Assembly: GCA_964557375.1 (NCBI GenBank)
Contig: CAZKZZ010000001.1
Coordinates: forward strand, 30,842 to 94,841
Reading direction: 5' to 3'
DNA length: 64,000 nt
From: CAZKZZ01 sp964557375
GTDB taxonomy: Bacteria; Spirochaetota; Spirochaetia; SPDA01; CAZJBZ01
Shown here: positions 1-7,999 of the stretch, piece by piece
How positions within the stretch are numbered: position 1 is the first letter of the stretch
Layout of the letters: each line of letters begins with the position of its first letter
Position numbers and translations under genes: made by a program
The notes under the pieces: model-generated
The model's input: only the letters and a program-made list of their open reading frames with translations
Database searches by the model: none
What the model was told of the DNA's origin: nothing

Positions 1-631
1 TTTTCAGTTCCCGGTGATTGAACTGTTTTCTCAAATAGCGGGTAATCTGTACAGCGTCCTCTTTTTCTTCTTCCGTAAGGGGCCGTTCGGGAGGAGAGAG
101 CATGTAATCGATTACGTCTTGAGTACTGCCCGCTTCATTGCGCTGAAGTGCCTCTTCGATTTCTTTTACAAATTTGCTCTCTCTGAATACAATCTGGTCT
201 ACTTTCGTTCGAAGTTCCACTCTCTTTTTGAGAGCAAAATTCGATTTCAGATCCCGTTTTCCTAAAATGATATAGAGCACTACGGCGAGACCGAGACTGA
301 TAGCAATTTCATCGATCATCGGCAGGGGATCTCGGACAACGAGGGAGAGAAACAAGTAAGAAAGTAAAAACAGTCCCGAAGAGATCAAGAATCGAGGGAG
401 AAAACGGAGTTCAGATACCCAGCTTTTTACCTGATTTTCAATTATCCGATACAAATCATTCCGAAACAGCGTAAGAGATTCGACTCGCGGCTCCTTTCCA
501 TACTTACCTTCAAACTCCGAATTCTCAACCAGCTCGAGGAACTTATCGGTATAGGCGAAGGGATGGAGGAAGAGCGATGTACCGTCTTTCCGGTATATAT
601 GATAGATATAAACCTTATTATCTTTTGCCAT
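1..631 (-). CDS. Membrane protein of unknown function, cut by window edge
   Basis: Reading the minus strand from the ATG at 631, the frame stays open for 210 codons to the window edge, so the C-terminus is missing. The protein starts MAKDNKVYIYHIYRKDG. It has a polar N-terminal region of about 70 residues, then two hydrophobic segments (about residues 72-93 and 100-118) separated by a short loop, then a charged, probably helical cytoplasmic region rich in Lys and Glu. I do not recognise the family. Its stop lies outside the window, and it is followed on its 5' side by the TIR-like/ankyrin gene on the same strand, 40 bp upstream, so the two may be co-transcribed. The frame is real by length and composition; function is unknown. 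Confidence 0.7.
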   Translation of the reverse strand, partial: MAKDNKVYIYHIYRKDGTSLFLHPFAYTDKFLELVENSEFEGKYGKEPRVESLTLFRNDLYRIIENQVKSWVSELRFLPRFLISSGLFLLSYLFLSLVVRDPLPMIDEIAISLGLAVVLYIILGKRDLKSNFALKKRVELRTKVDQIVFRESKFVKEIEEALQRNEAGSTQDVIDYMLSPPERPLTEEEKEDAVQITRYLRKQFNHRELK

Positions 632-671
632 ATACAGGAAACAATAATCCTTTCATTCCGCTTCTGTCAAG

Positions 672-1586
672 CTATGATGAAAGGGCATGAGAGAGCGCTT
701 CGATTATTGCGTTATGTTTAAATAGCTCGGCGTATTTGCGGGCAGTCATACCCAATTTATCAGAAATAGTAGGATCGGCACCCGCTTTCAGCAGCTTTTC
801 GGTCATGGAGTAGGAACCTTGTCCTACACTCAATATCAGAGCGGTTTGTCCGTTTTTACTTTGTACGTTGAGATCGGCTCCTGCAGCGATAAGCGTGGAA
901 AGCATATCTTCACTGCCCTTGGTAGCTGCATCCAGGAGAGGTGTATTCCCGTTATCCGCACTTGTTTCATTCACATCCGCTCCGTAGTCGATAAGCATGT
1001 TCATAATCTCTTCATGCCCATTTCTTACCGCTTCTGCAAGGAGAGAAACACCTTTTTCATTCTTCACATCAGGAGAGAAACCGGCACGGAGAAAATTCTT
1101 CGCCCCTTCCCGATCTCCCTTGCCTACTACTTCGAAAAAACCTCTCGTTGATACGGGAATCCCCTCCTCTACCAGTCTCATTTTTGCTTCCTGGATCTCT
1201 TTTTGATAATGATACCGGTGAGATTCCCGGTCAAAGTGTTTCTCTATCATTTCTAATGAGCTCATCCACAGAAAACTCTTTAGATATTCGGGGATAACAA
1301 CATTTTTATTCTGAATGTAGACAAGAGAAGTTTCTTTTCTACCCAGGGAAAACCCTGCTACAAAGGTAAACCATTGGGCTTCGTTAATGTTACCGGCCAG
1401 GACCAGGATTGTATGTGTACTCTGGAGTAATTTTCGGCACAGAGAAAGGTCTACACCCGCAGTGCCGCCTTCTGCGGTTTTTGCTGCTTCATATGGAAAT
1501 ACTTTGATATCGAGCTTTCCGAGTAAATTCTTAAGCTCGTGATAAACGCTTTTTTGATCAGCGGGATAAACTATTAAAACCTTCAC
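672..1586 (-). CDS. TIR-like N-terminal domain plus ankyrin repeats
   Basis: Residues 1-115 look like a small alpha/beta domain of the TIR/STIR kind: it begins MKVLIVYPADQ, continues with a patch around residues 45-65 (SLCRKLLQSTHTILVLAG) and has a W-F-T-F-V-A-G-F segment near 72. I did not find a convincing NADase catalytic Glu. Residues about 145-300 are ankyrin repeats, with the typical GxTxLxxAxxxGxxxxxxxLLxxGADxN pattern visible about four times. The likely role is a protein-interaction or sensing adaptor in the cytoplasm, as no signal peptide is seen. The start is a GTG at 1584-1586; purines just upstream overlap it, so initiation may be weak. The TIR assignment is by pattern only. Confidence 0.7.
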   Translation of the reverse strand: MKVLIVYPADQKSVYHELKNLLGKLDIKVFPYEAAKTAEGGTAGVDLSLCRKLLQSTHTILVLAGNINEAQWFTFVAGFSLGRKETSLVYIQNKNVVIPEYLKSFLWMSSLEMIEKHFDRESHRYHYQKEIQEAKMRLVEEGIPVSTRGFFEVVGKGDREGAKNFLRAGFSPDVKNEKGVSLLAEAVRNGHEEIMNMLIDYGADVNETSADNGNTPLLDAATKGSEDMLSTLIAAGADLNVQSKNGQTALILSVGQGSYSMTEKLLKAGADPTISDKLGMTARKYAELFKHNAIIEALSHALSS

Positions 1587-1598
1587 CTCTTAACATAT

Positions 1599-1642
1599 CG
1601 GCATGATGCCCATTCAGCATAATGCCTATTCGGCATCATGCA
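1599..1642. repeat. Three tandem short palindromes at dnaE2 3' end
   Basis: Three copies of a near-palindrome of the form CGGCATnATGCC occur with a 16-bp period, and the first and last arms also pair with each other (1601-1610 with 1632-1641, 10 bp perfect). The array covers the dnaE2 stop codon and the gap to the TIR/ankyrin gene. No T-run follows, so a classical intrinsic terminator is unlikely. Confidence 0.6.
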
Positions 1643-4600
1643 TCTTTGTCATGAACTCCGTCTCGACCCCCTAAGGGAACCAATGTTTGTACTTCGATGG
1701 TGTAACAACCGAACTCTTCCTGAACAACCCCCACCACAAGGAAAACCGCACCTGTCTCGAGCAGCAGCAGCAGTTTTTCGTGTCTATCAGGAAAAAGAAC
1801 AGTCTCATATACCGAGAAATAGTCTTCAAAACTGACGAAACTCATAAACCGGTGCTCTCTGGTGCGGACCTCTTTTCCGGTAACCAGCACTCCCGGAAGG
1901 CAAACTTTCTTTCCGGTACTCAAAGCGATTTTTCTCGAGTCGATGCATTGTGCAAAACGGTTCTCTTCTAAAATCGTTCTTATTTTGTTTCGGAACAGAG
2001 AGAGTGGATGACGGGTGTGAAGTATTCCCAACGTTTTGAGCTCATCGTAGACCTTGCGTTTCGGAGAATAATCGCCGATGAACTCGGGCGGCGGCGGCGG
2101 CCCGAACAGAGCGGGGGTGGGCTCCATATGAAAATAGATCCAGAACAGTTGGGCCCGGGTGGCCCCCCCGGCAATAGAATCAACACTCGCCGAGCGGATT
2201 ATCATCCGCACTACAGCAAAGCTGGGGGACAACCGAGTGACAAAATCAATAAAATCGCGGTACGGCCCCTCTCGGGACCGTTCATCGAGCAGGGCGTGTA
2301 TAAAATCTTCCGGCACCTCTCGAATCTGAAACAATCCCAGCCTCACGCACCCCTCTTCTACCGTATGTTTCCATCCACTCCTGTTCACATCCGGGGGTAA
2401 AATTACTATGCCCCGCCTGCGCACCTCGTTGAGGTACACCTGGCTGTTATAAAAGCCTCCTCCGTTGTTGATAACGGAAACGAGGAACTGCACCGGATAA
2501 TACCGCTTGAGATAGGCCAGCCGGTAGGAGACCAGGGCGTAGGAAGCGCTGTGCGCTTTGCAGAAGGAGTACCCGTCGAAAGAGAGGATCATATCCCAAA
2601 GGGAGCAAAGCGGCTTCTCCCCGATGTTTCGGGCCCTCCCCCCGGCGAAAAACCGCTCCTTGTATGCCTTGAGCCGTATCTCCCGGTCCTTCTTCGACAG
2701 CACCTTCCGCAATCCGTCCGCCTCTGCAGCAGAAAACCCGGCCACAGCAATTGCTACCCGGGCCACATCCTCCTGATACACCATAATGCCCAGCGTCTCT
2801 TTCAGCGTTTCTTCCACCAGAGGATGGACCGGTTCATATGTGCCTCCCTTGAGCCTCCGTACAAACTCTTTGATGTACCGATTGGCGGCAGGCCGAATAA
2901 TGGAACTTGCTATGACGAGATGTTCATAATCTCCCCGCTGCATTTTCCTGAGAAGCTGCCGCGTGGCTGGAGATTCCACATAGAACACCCCCAGTGTATC
3001 ACCCCTTTCGATCAGTTCCCTCGTTTTTTTGTCCTCTAAAGGGTGGAAACTCTCCCACTCTATGNNNNNNNNNNNNNNNNNNNNNNNNNNNNNNNNNNNN
3101 NNNNNNNNNNNNNNNNNNNNNNNNNNNNNNNNNNNNNNNNNNNNNNNNNNNNNNNNNNNNNNNNCCCCGGCCGGACATTCCTCGGCCGAATTGTCCCTCT
3201 CCGCATTGACCAGTTCCAGCGTATCGCGTAAAACGCCCAGCGAACGGTTGCCCAGCAGGTCGATCTTTACCAATCCGGCATCTTCGGCAGCGTCTTTTTC
3301 CCATGCAATAACAGGCCAGCCTAAAGGAGATATCTGCAGATGGGTGTAATCGGTTATTGCCCCCGGTGTTATGACCACTCCTCCGGGATGGGTGCCGAGG
3401 TGCCGGGGTATGTTCCGTACAGCCTTTGCCGCCCGAAACAGGTAGTCCGGGATCGTGGAGACCTCCCCGGCCTGCGCCATCTTCACAATCCGGCCTATTT
3501 CCCGTTCTTCCACACCCATCGCCTTTGCCGGTTCCCGAAATGATGAACGGGGGCCGAAGGTAACGTGGTCTGCCACCATCCCCGCCCTGCCCGGATACGT
3601 ATCAAAAACATAGGAGAGCGCTTTCTCCCGTTCGTCCCAGGGAAAGTCGACATCGATGTCCGGAGGATCTTTCCTGCCCCTATTGAGAAACCGCTCAAAA
3701 AAAAGATTGTAAGCAAGCGGGTCCACATGGGTAATGCCCAAGAGGTAGGAGACGATACTCGCTGCGGAACTGCCCCTTCCGCAGGTACGTGGATATCTCC
3801 TTACGATATCATGGACCACCAAAAAATAACTCGAAAATTGCTTTTCCCGTATAATCTCGAGCTCATACCGGATCCGTTCTTCCACCCTCCGGTCGGGCCC
3901 CTCCCCGTATCGCCTCTGCACCCCCTCATAACAGAGTCGGCGCAGCCGGGGAAACGCTTCCTCTTCGGAAAACCCGTTGAACCGGGGAAAAACAAACGGC
4001 TCCCGCATTATACCGTTTAGATCACAGGAGGCGGCAATATCAGCAGTTGTTCGCAGAGCCTCGGGTACCGCGGAAAAGAACCGGGCCATCTCATCCCCTG
4101 TGACGATCCGCTTTTCTTCTCCGATCTCCTCCTCCATACCGAGAGAGTCCACCGTGGTGTTCCGGTCAATAGCACGGAGGAGCCGGTAGAGAGTTCGGTC
4201 GTCCCGGCAGAGGTAGATACCGTCGTTGACAGCTGCAGCAGGAATACCGAGTGCCTTTGCCTCTGAAAACAGACCGGAAAACGGACTCCCGTAGTACAAT
4301 GCGGCTGCCAGACCGTCTTTACCGGCGGATATAAGGGTTTTCAGTACGTCTGTGCGGGAAGAGAGAATGTAGAGCCCCTGACGGCCGTTTTCGAGGAGAT
4401 CTTCGAGAGGATCATAACCCGGCCCGTTGCAAAAAGACCGGGTGATGATCTCGTTCGCCCGGGCAAACCCGGCCGTATTCCGGACAAACGCAGTAAAGAG
4501 GGGAGCATCGTCTGCGGTAACGACCACTCCGCCGACCGGTTTTATGTTGTACCGTTTTGCTGCCTGAATAAACCGGATAAGCCCATAAAAATTGCCGATA

Positions 4601-4728
4601 TCGGCCATACCGACTGCGGGATACCCCTGCCGGGCCGCATACGCGCACAGCTGTTCGGGGGAGTAGACTCCTTTGAGCAGGGAGAAGTAGGAACGGCAAT
4701 ACAGCGGGATATAGGTTTGATTTTTCAT
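1636..4728 (-). CDS. dnaE2: DNA polymerase III alpha subunit, DnaE2/ImuC-like
   Basis: This is a C-family DNA polymerase of about 1030 residues, shorter than replicative DnaE (about 1160) and close to the usual error-prone DnaE2/ImuC length. The PHP domain (residues 1-about 200) has lost its metal ligands: the first motif reads YCRSYFSLL instead of the usual H-x-H-S form, and the DHG motif reads ADIGNFYG. The polymerase palm carries PDIDVDF near residue 350 and the third Asp in VKIDLLGNRSLG. A helix-hairpin/OB-fold region ends the protein. An assembly gap of 100 N (3065-3164) interrupts it about halfway; the frame matches on both sides, but gap size is a convention so continuity is not proven. 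No imuA or imuB is adjacent. The known role of the family is translesion synthesis in the damage response. Confidence 0.85.
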   Translation of the reverse strand: MKNQTYIPLYCRSYFSLLKGVYSPEQLCAYAARQGYPAVGMADIGNFYGLIRFIQAAKRYNIKPVGGVVVTADDAPLFTAFVRNTAGFARANEIITRSFCNGPGYDPLEDLLENGRQGLYILSSRTDVLKTLISAGKDGLAAALYYGSPFSGLFSEAKALGIPAAAVNDGIYLCRDDRTLYRLLRAIDRNTTVDSLGMEEEIGEEKRIVTGDEMARFFSAVPEALRTTADIAASCDLNGIMREPFVFPRFNGFSEEEAFPRLRRLCYEGVQRRYGEGPDRRVEERIRYELEIIREKQFSSYFLVVHDIVRRYPRTCGRGSSAASIVSYLLGITHVDPLAYNLFFERFLNRGRKDPPDIDVDFPWDEREKALSYVFDTYPGRAGMVADHVTFGPRSSFREPAKAMGVEEREIGRIVKMAQAGEVSTIPDYLFRAAKAVRNIPRHLGTHPGGVVITPGAITDYTHLQISPLGWPVIAWEKDAAEDAGLVKIDLLGNRSLGVLRDTLELVNAERDNSAEECPAGXXXXXXXXXXXXXXXXXXXXXXXXXXXXXXXXXXIEWESFHPLEDKKTRELIERGDTLGVFYVESPATRQLLRKMQRGDYEHLVIASSIIRPAANRYIKEFVRRLKGGTYEPVHPLVEETLKETLGIMVYQEDVARVAIAVAGFSAAEADGLRKVLSKKDREIRLKAYKERFFAGGRARNIGEKPLCSLWDMILSFDGYSFCKAHSASYALVSYRLAYLKRYYPVQFLVSVINNGGGFYNSQVYLNEVRRRGIVILPPDVNRSGWKHTVEEGCVRLGLFQIREVPEDFIHALLDERSREGPYRDFIDFVTRLSPSFAVVRMIIRSASVDSIAGGATRAQLFWIYFHMEPTPALFGPPPPPEFIGDYSPKRKVYDELKTLGILHTRHPLSLFRNKIRTILEENRFAQCIDSRKIALSTGKKVCLPGVLVTGKEVRTREHRFMSFVSFEDYFSVYETVLFPDRHEKLLLLLETGAVFLVVGVVQEEFGCYTIEVQTLVPLGGRDGVHDKDA
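3065..3164. other. Assembly gap (100 N)
   Basis: Exactly 100 undetermined bases, the conventional placeholder for a scaffold gap of unknown size. It lies inside dnaE2. Nothing biological can be said about it. Confidence 0.99.
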
Positions 4729-4755
4729 ATATACTATACATATGTTTAGTATATA
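4728..4755. promoter_or_regulatory. 28-bp imperfect palindrome over dnaE2 start
   Basis: A dyad of 28 bp with 26 of 28 positions paired: arms TATATACTA and TAGTATATA around a central ACATATGT. It begins at the last base of the dnaE2 initiator triplet and fills most of the 39-bp gap to the TrpR-like gene. It contains TATACT/TATAGT -10-like elements, so a bound protein would block the promoter. It could be a LexA-type or other repressor operator; no Shine-Dalgarno is seen. Confidence 0.55.
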
Positions 4756-4767
4756 CGGTAAAAAAAA

Positions 4768-5082
4768 TCAATCCCCGTTCGGCTCTATCTGCTTGGATAT
4801 CTCGATGAATTTCGCGAATGCGGACCCCTCTTTTTTCAACTCTTTAGAACCCCTTGTTATCTTACAGAGACTCAACCCGAGTTTCTGAGCAATTTTTCTC
4901 TGACTCATGCCTGCATCGATCAGTTTCACCAGCTCCCATCGGGAGGCTATTTCATCCAACTCGTTTTTCGTAAGAAGACACTCGAAAAAACCCTTGATAA
5001 GCGCTACATCCTCGACACGAGTAAAAACCCGGGCCATTTCATCGAGCGAATTGTCAATCATCTCTTTGCTGTTATGTGCCAT
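4768..5082 (-). CDS. TrpR/YerC-family DNA-binding regulator
   Basis: This 104-residue protein matches the TrpR superfamily fold over its whole length. The helix-turn-helix is clear at about residues 58-82 (MSQRKIAQKLGLSLCKITRG), with the conserved ITRGS that also ends the E. coli TrpR motif. The preceding LTKNELDEIASRWELVKLI corresponds to the TrpR dimer helix. It ends 39 bp before dnaE2 and begins 15 bp after a large protein of unknown function, all on the same strand. Family members of the YerC/YecD type in Gram-positive bacteria and spirochaetes are not proven tryptophan repressors, and no trp genes are present here, so the ligand is unknown. It could act on the dyad at the dnaE2 start; that is inference. 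Confidence 0.85.
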   Translation of the reverse strand: MAHNSKEMIDNSLDEMARVFTRVEDVALIKGFFECLLTKNELDEIASRWELVKLIDAGMSQRKIAQKLGLSLCKITRGSKELKKEGSAFAKFIEISKQIEPNGD

Positions 5083-5097
5083 GTTTCAACTCTGTTC

Positions 5098-7107
5098 TCA
5101 CCGTTTGCTCAACAGTTTGAGCATGTAGATTTCGATATACCGTTTAAAATAATCTTTTCGTTTTATTTCATTAAATGCCTTATTAGCGGCCAGCCGTTCA
5201 GCCATGGTGCGGATCCTGGCTTCATCAGGAGGTTTGACTCTGAAGCCTCTCCGTAAACCCCGAAGGAAATCCCGCACCATCGCATTGACATCCTCTACCA
5301 AATTAGCCCGGGCATTCGGATCGTAGAGGGGGTTCCAGCGGTCGATCAACTCTTCGAGTGAACCGTCAATTGTCTTTCCTTCTTCCACAAACCGATTCTT
5401 GAGAGCATCTATCTGTTTTCGGTACTCTACCAACTGGGCTTTTGTCGTCGCTTTGCTGCTCGGCCCCCCGCCGTTTTTCTCATATCCGTACTGAGAGCCG
5501 TAGGCCCGGCCTCCGTCTCCGCCGGTCTGCTCATCCATCACTTTTGAGACGGATGGTGTAAAACCGGCCTTCTCCCGCTTTCGCTGAGACCTTCTTTTTT
5601 GAGGACGTTTCGCAGAAAATATCCTCTTGAAAAACATAATCAACCCGCCCACGATGGGAATATTCTGCCAGATGGGCAGGTGTATTTTTGCATCCTTGAG
5701 CAGTTCTTCCCGGTCCAGTCTCAATATCCGGTCGAGAGGAATAAGCGTTTTTCGCTGCCTGTCGAAATAGGTTGCAATCTCATCGGTTACTTCCCGTCCG
5801 GCATTCCCCTCTTCATAGGCAAGATAGAGCAGGTCGAAGCGCAGTAATGTCAGCAATGTCGGGTCTTCGTTTTTTACCCTTCGTGTGATATCGTCTAAAA
5901 ATTTTGCGTCGTCGAGCATTTCCGGTGTTTTCCGATACTGCTTGAGTTGTTCGAGCCACTCTTCTCGGTACTGCTTGTGCAAGAGCGAGGAGAGAGCTTT
6001 GACTTTTGCAGTGACGAGGGGAAGCACAACATCTTTTTGGATGTAATAGTCCCGCTTATCAAGACCTTTGACGCGCACAATTTCGGGAAGCGCTCCATCC
6101 TCCTCAGGTTTGGTTTTTTTACCGAGATAGTTATGCAGGCCTTCCCGGGTATATTTCTTGGTAAGAGGGATGCCCCGGTCATCCCGAAAATTGGTGATAT
6201 CGGCAAGGGTAAATACGTACGGTTTCCCGCGAAACTGTTTCTCAAGCTGTTTAAACGCATTCTGTACAGATTTCTCCTTCTGTTCGACTCCCTTATGGTA
6301 GGCATTATAATACCCGATCAGGTACGCGGCCTGACAATAGCTGTGTTCATCGGGAAGTTTGTTCGTCTTTTGCTTGTATTCCTGAAGAATGAGATTCGCC
6401 AATGCCGACCAAAAGCGAAAAGAAAAATCTGTCGGTTTCGTTATCGAACCCAGTGCTTTGTTCTGCTGCAGCATGATATCATCGAGCATTTCTTTAATCG
6501 CCGCTTTTTTCTGCGCAAACATGGATTCTAATTTCGAAAATACATAATTCACATTCCGTTTATTGGTGATGTAGCGCTTTATTTTTGACAGTGTCATTTG
6601 GAGCAGATGATTAAACAGAATACTCGAGGTGAGTATCATCTCTCGTATCCCTTCGGGAAAATCCAGTTTGAGAATAACCGGTTTTGACAACTCCTCATAG
6701 CCGAGCCACTTTACAAAATCCTGTTTGACGTCCAGGGTTGTTATCAAGTTCCGGGGCAGCTCCACCCCTAATGTGCTTTCGTCCGGAAAGGGAAGTTCGG
6801 GACGGTCCCTCACCTTGTCATATTCATCATGAATTAATTCGATAAAATAATCAGGGAAATGGATTGTCTTGATTTTGACATCTTCGTATTCGAGCCCGCA
6901 GCGGCCCTCACCGGCCAATGCTTCTAAATCCGCGGTGACTACAGACGTAGTACCGTCCTTCAGGAGCTGTATCTCTTCACGTTCCCCATTCTGTTTGTCC
7001 AGATATGTTTTGGCAAAGGAGATAAAATGCTCAAATGAAATCGAAGCCTTCTTTGCCTTTTTTGTGTAGAGCTTAAGCATTTTAAATGTTTCAGTAGTAG
7101 TAGACAT
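5098..7107 (-). CDS. Large conserved-looking protein of unknown function
   Basis: I do not recognise this 669-residue protein. It has no N-terminal signal peptide. The sequence is mostly helical and charged. One hydrophobic stretch near residue 480 (IPIVGGLIMFFKRIF) is followed by a very basic, disordered linker (RPQKRRSQRKREK) and a glycine-rich stretch, then a second helical domain to the end. The hydrophobic stretch could be a membrane anchor or amphipathic helix. It is the first gene of an apparent operon with the TrpR-like regulator and dnaE2, and has its own promoter at 7122-7149. The start ATG at 7107 follows a weak AGAAAG ribosome site. Confidence 0.75.
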   Translation of the reverse strand: MSTTTETFKMLKLYTKKAKKASISFEHFISFAKTYLDKQNGEREEIQLLKDGTTSVVTADLEALAGEGRCGLEYEDVKIKTIHFPDYFIELIHDEYDKVRDRPELPFPDESTLGVELPRNLITTLDVKQDFVKWLGYEELSKPVILKLDFPEGIREMILTSSILFNHLLQMTLSKIKRYITNKRNVNYVFSKLESMFAQKKAAIKEMLDDIMLQQNKALGSITKPTDFSFRFWSALANLILQEYKQKTNKLPDEHSYCQAAYLIGYYNAYHKGVEQKEKSVQNAFKQLEKQFRGKPYVFTLADITNFRDDRGIPLTKKYTREGLHNYLGKKTKPEEDGALPEIVRVKGLDKRDYYIQKDVVLPLVTAKVKALSSLLHKQYREEWLEQLKQYRKTPEMLDDAKFLDDITRRVKNEDPTLLTLLRFDLLYLAYEEGNAGREVTDEIATYFDRQRKTLIPLDRILRLDREELLKDAKIHLPIWQNIPIVGGLIMFFKRIFSAKRPQKRRSQRKREKAGFTPSVSKVMDEQTGGDGGRAYGSQYGYEKNGGGPSSKATTKAQLVEYRKQIDALKNRFVEEGKTIDGSLEELIDRWNPLYDPNARANLVEDVNAMVRDFLRGLRRGFRVKPPDEARIRTMAERLAANKAFNEIKRKDYFKRYIEIYMLKLLSKR

Positions 7108-7121
7108 AGCTTTCTAATAAT

Positions 7122-7149
7122 ATGATACGGGTTGAACCCGCCCTGTCAA
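7122..7149 (-). promoter_or_regulatory. Sigma-70-like promoter with palindrome in the spacer
   Basis: On the minus strand TTGACA (7144-7149) and TATCAT (7122-7127) are separated by 16 bp. The spacer holds the 13-bp palindrome CGGGTTcAACCCG (7128-7140), a good candidate operator. It lies just upstream of the 669-residue gene starting at 7107. Confidence 0.6.
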
Positions 7150-7156
7150 GCTGGAA

Positions 7157-7999
7157 TTAACCCAACCAGTAAAAAACAGCCCTGCTAAATCCCGCCTCAT
7201 TATTGGCTGAAACCACTGGAAAGAGCTCCTTGAGCTCATCGCGTGCGTTTTCTACCACGTACTTATGGGGCGCCCAATGGAGTAAATCGAGGTCGTTGAA
7301 ATCATTACCGAGAGCATATATATGATCAGGGTTGACATTACATCTCTCGGCAACATATTCGCTTCCCTTCGCTTTTGACACATGCCGGGGAAATATCTCT
7401 ATCCAGAACGATTCGTGGTCCAAAGGCGATGTCGTTCTTACGATCTTTACATGATCGAGTTCAGCTGCAAGGGTGGTAAAACGTTCATATCCGTTCTCCC
7501 GCGGTTCGATAACAAGGAACTGGCATGCTGCATCGAGCTCGATACGGTCCCTGTCACCAGCTTCTCCGAACCCCTCATAGTAATGCAGTCTCCTCTCAAA
7601 ATCAGGGTTTTTATGATTGTTCTTGAAATAGAGAAATAAATGATTGTCCGGAATCGGTTTCTGAATGATAAAATCAAAACTGCGGTCACTGAGATAAGAA
7701 TGAACAGACTCGATTTCCTCTATGTCAAGATGGTACGCTTGTTCAATATGCTTTCTGCTCCATTCCATGATCCCGGCACCGGATGAAAAAATAAGGTAAT
7801 CAATGGGAAAATCAGGGGGGATGACCTTTTGGGCCGAATAGAGATTCCTTCCGGTAGCAATTGCACGGACAACTCGCTGTTCACCGAGCTCCTCGAGTGT
7901 AGCAATATCTTCTGCATTATAACTCCGGTCATCCCGGAGCAGCGTACCATCGAGGTCGGTAATGATCATCTTTCTATTTTTTTCAGTTTTCCCGTTCAT
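7157..7999 (-). CDS. Cof-type HAD-superfamily phosphatase
   Basis: A 280-residue HAD hydrolase of the Cof (IIB cap) subfamily. Motif I is DLDGTLL at about residue 15, with Asp nucleophile and acid/base Asp. Motif IV is the GNDFNDLDLL near residue 233, and the Cof-type cap domain lies between. Enzymes of this family dephosphorylate sugar phosphates, FMN, or pyridoxal phosphate. Its start overlaps the stop of the pyridoxal kinase by 4 bp (ATGA), so the two are translationally coupled; a role in pyridoxal phosphate turnover is attractive but inferred. Confidence 0.85.
   Translation of the reverse strand: MNGKTEKNRKMIITDLDGTLLRDDRSYNAEDIATLEELGEQRVVRAIATGRNLYSAQKVIPPDFPIDYLIFSSGAGIMEWSRKHIEQAYHLDIEEIESVHSYLSDRSFDFIIQKPIPDNHLFLYFKNNHKNPDFERRLHYYEGFGEAGDRDRIELDAACQFLVIEPRENGYERFTTLAAELDHVKIVRTTSPLDHESFWIEIFPRHVSKAKGSEYVAERCNVNPDHIYALGNDFNDLDLLHWAPHKYVVENARDELKELFPVVSANNEAGFSRAVFYWLG

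Noticed and set aside
819..1206. Open frames on the plus strand opposite the TIR/ankyrin gene
   Set aside because: They overlap a gene with clear ankyrin repeats, have no ribosome sites and no recognisable domain.
1599..1642. CRISPR array
   Set aside because: Only three units of about 12 bp with 4-bp spacing, no cas genes in the window; the same holds for the other tandem palindromes.
2008..4189. Many open frames of 60-160 codons in other frames of dnaE2
   Set aside because: High-GC shadow frames of a gene with clear polymerase motifs, some running through the N gap.
4768..5082. Naming the small regulator as the tryptophan repressor TrpR
   Set aside because: It belongs to the superfamily, but no trp genes are present and spirochaete/Gram-positive relatives are not shown to be tryptophan repressors.
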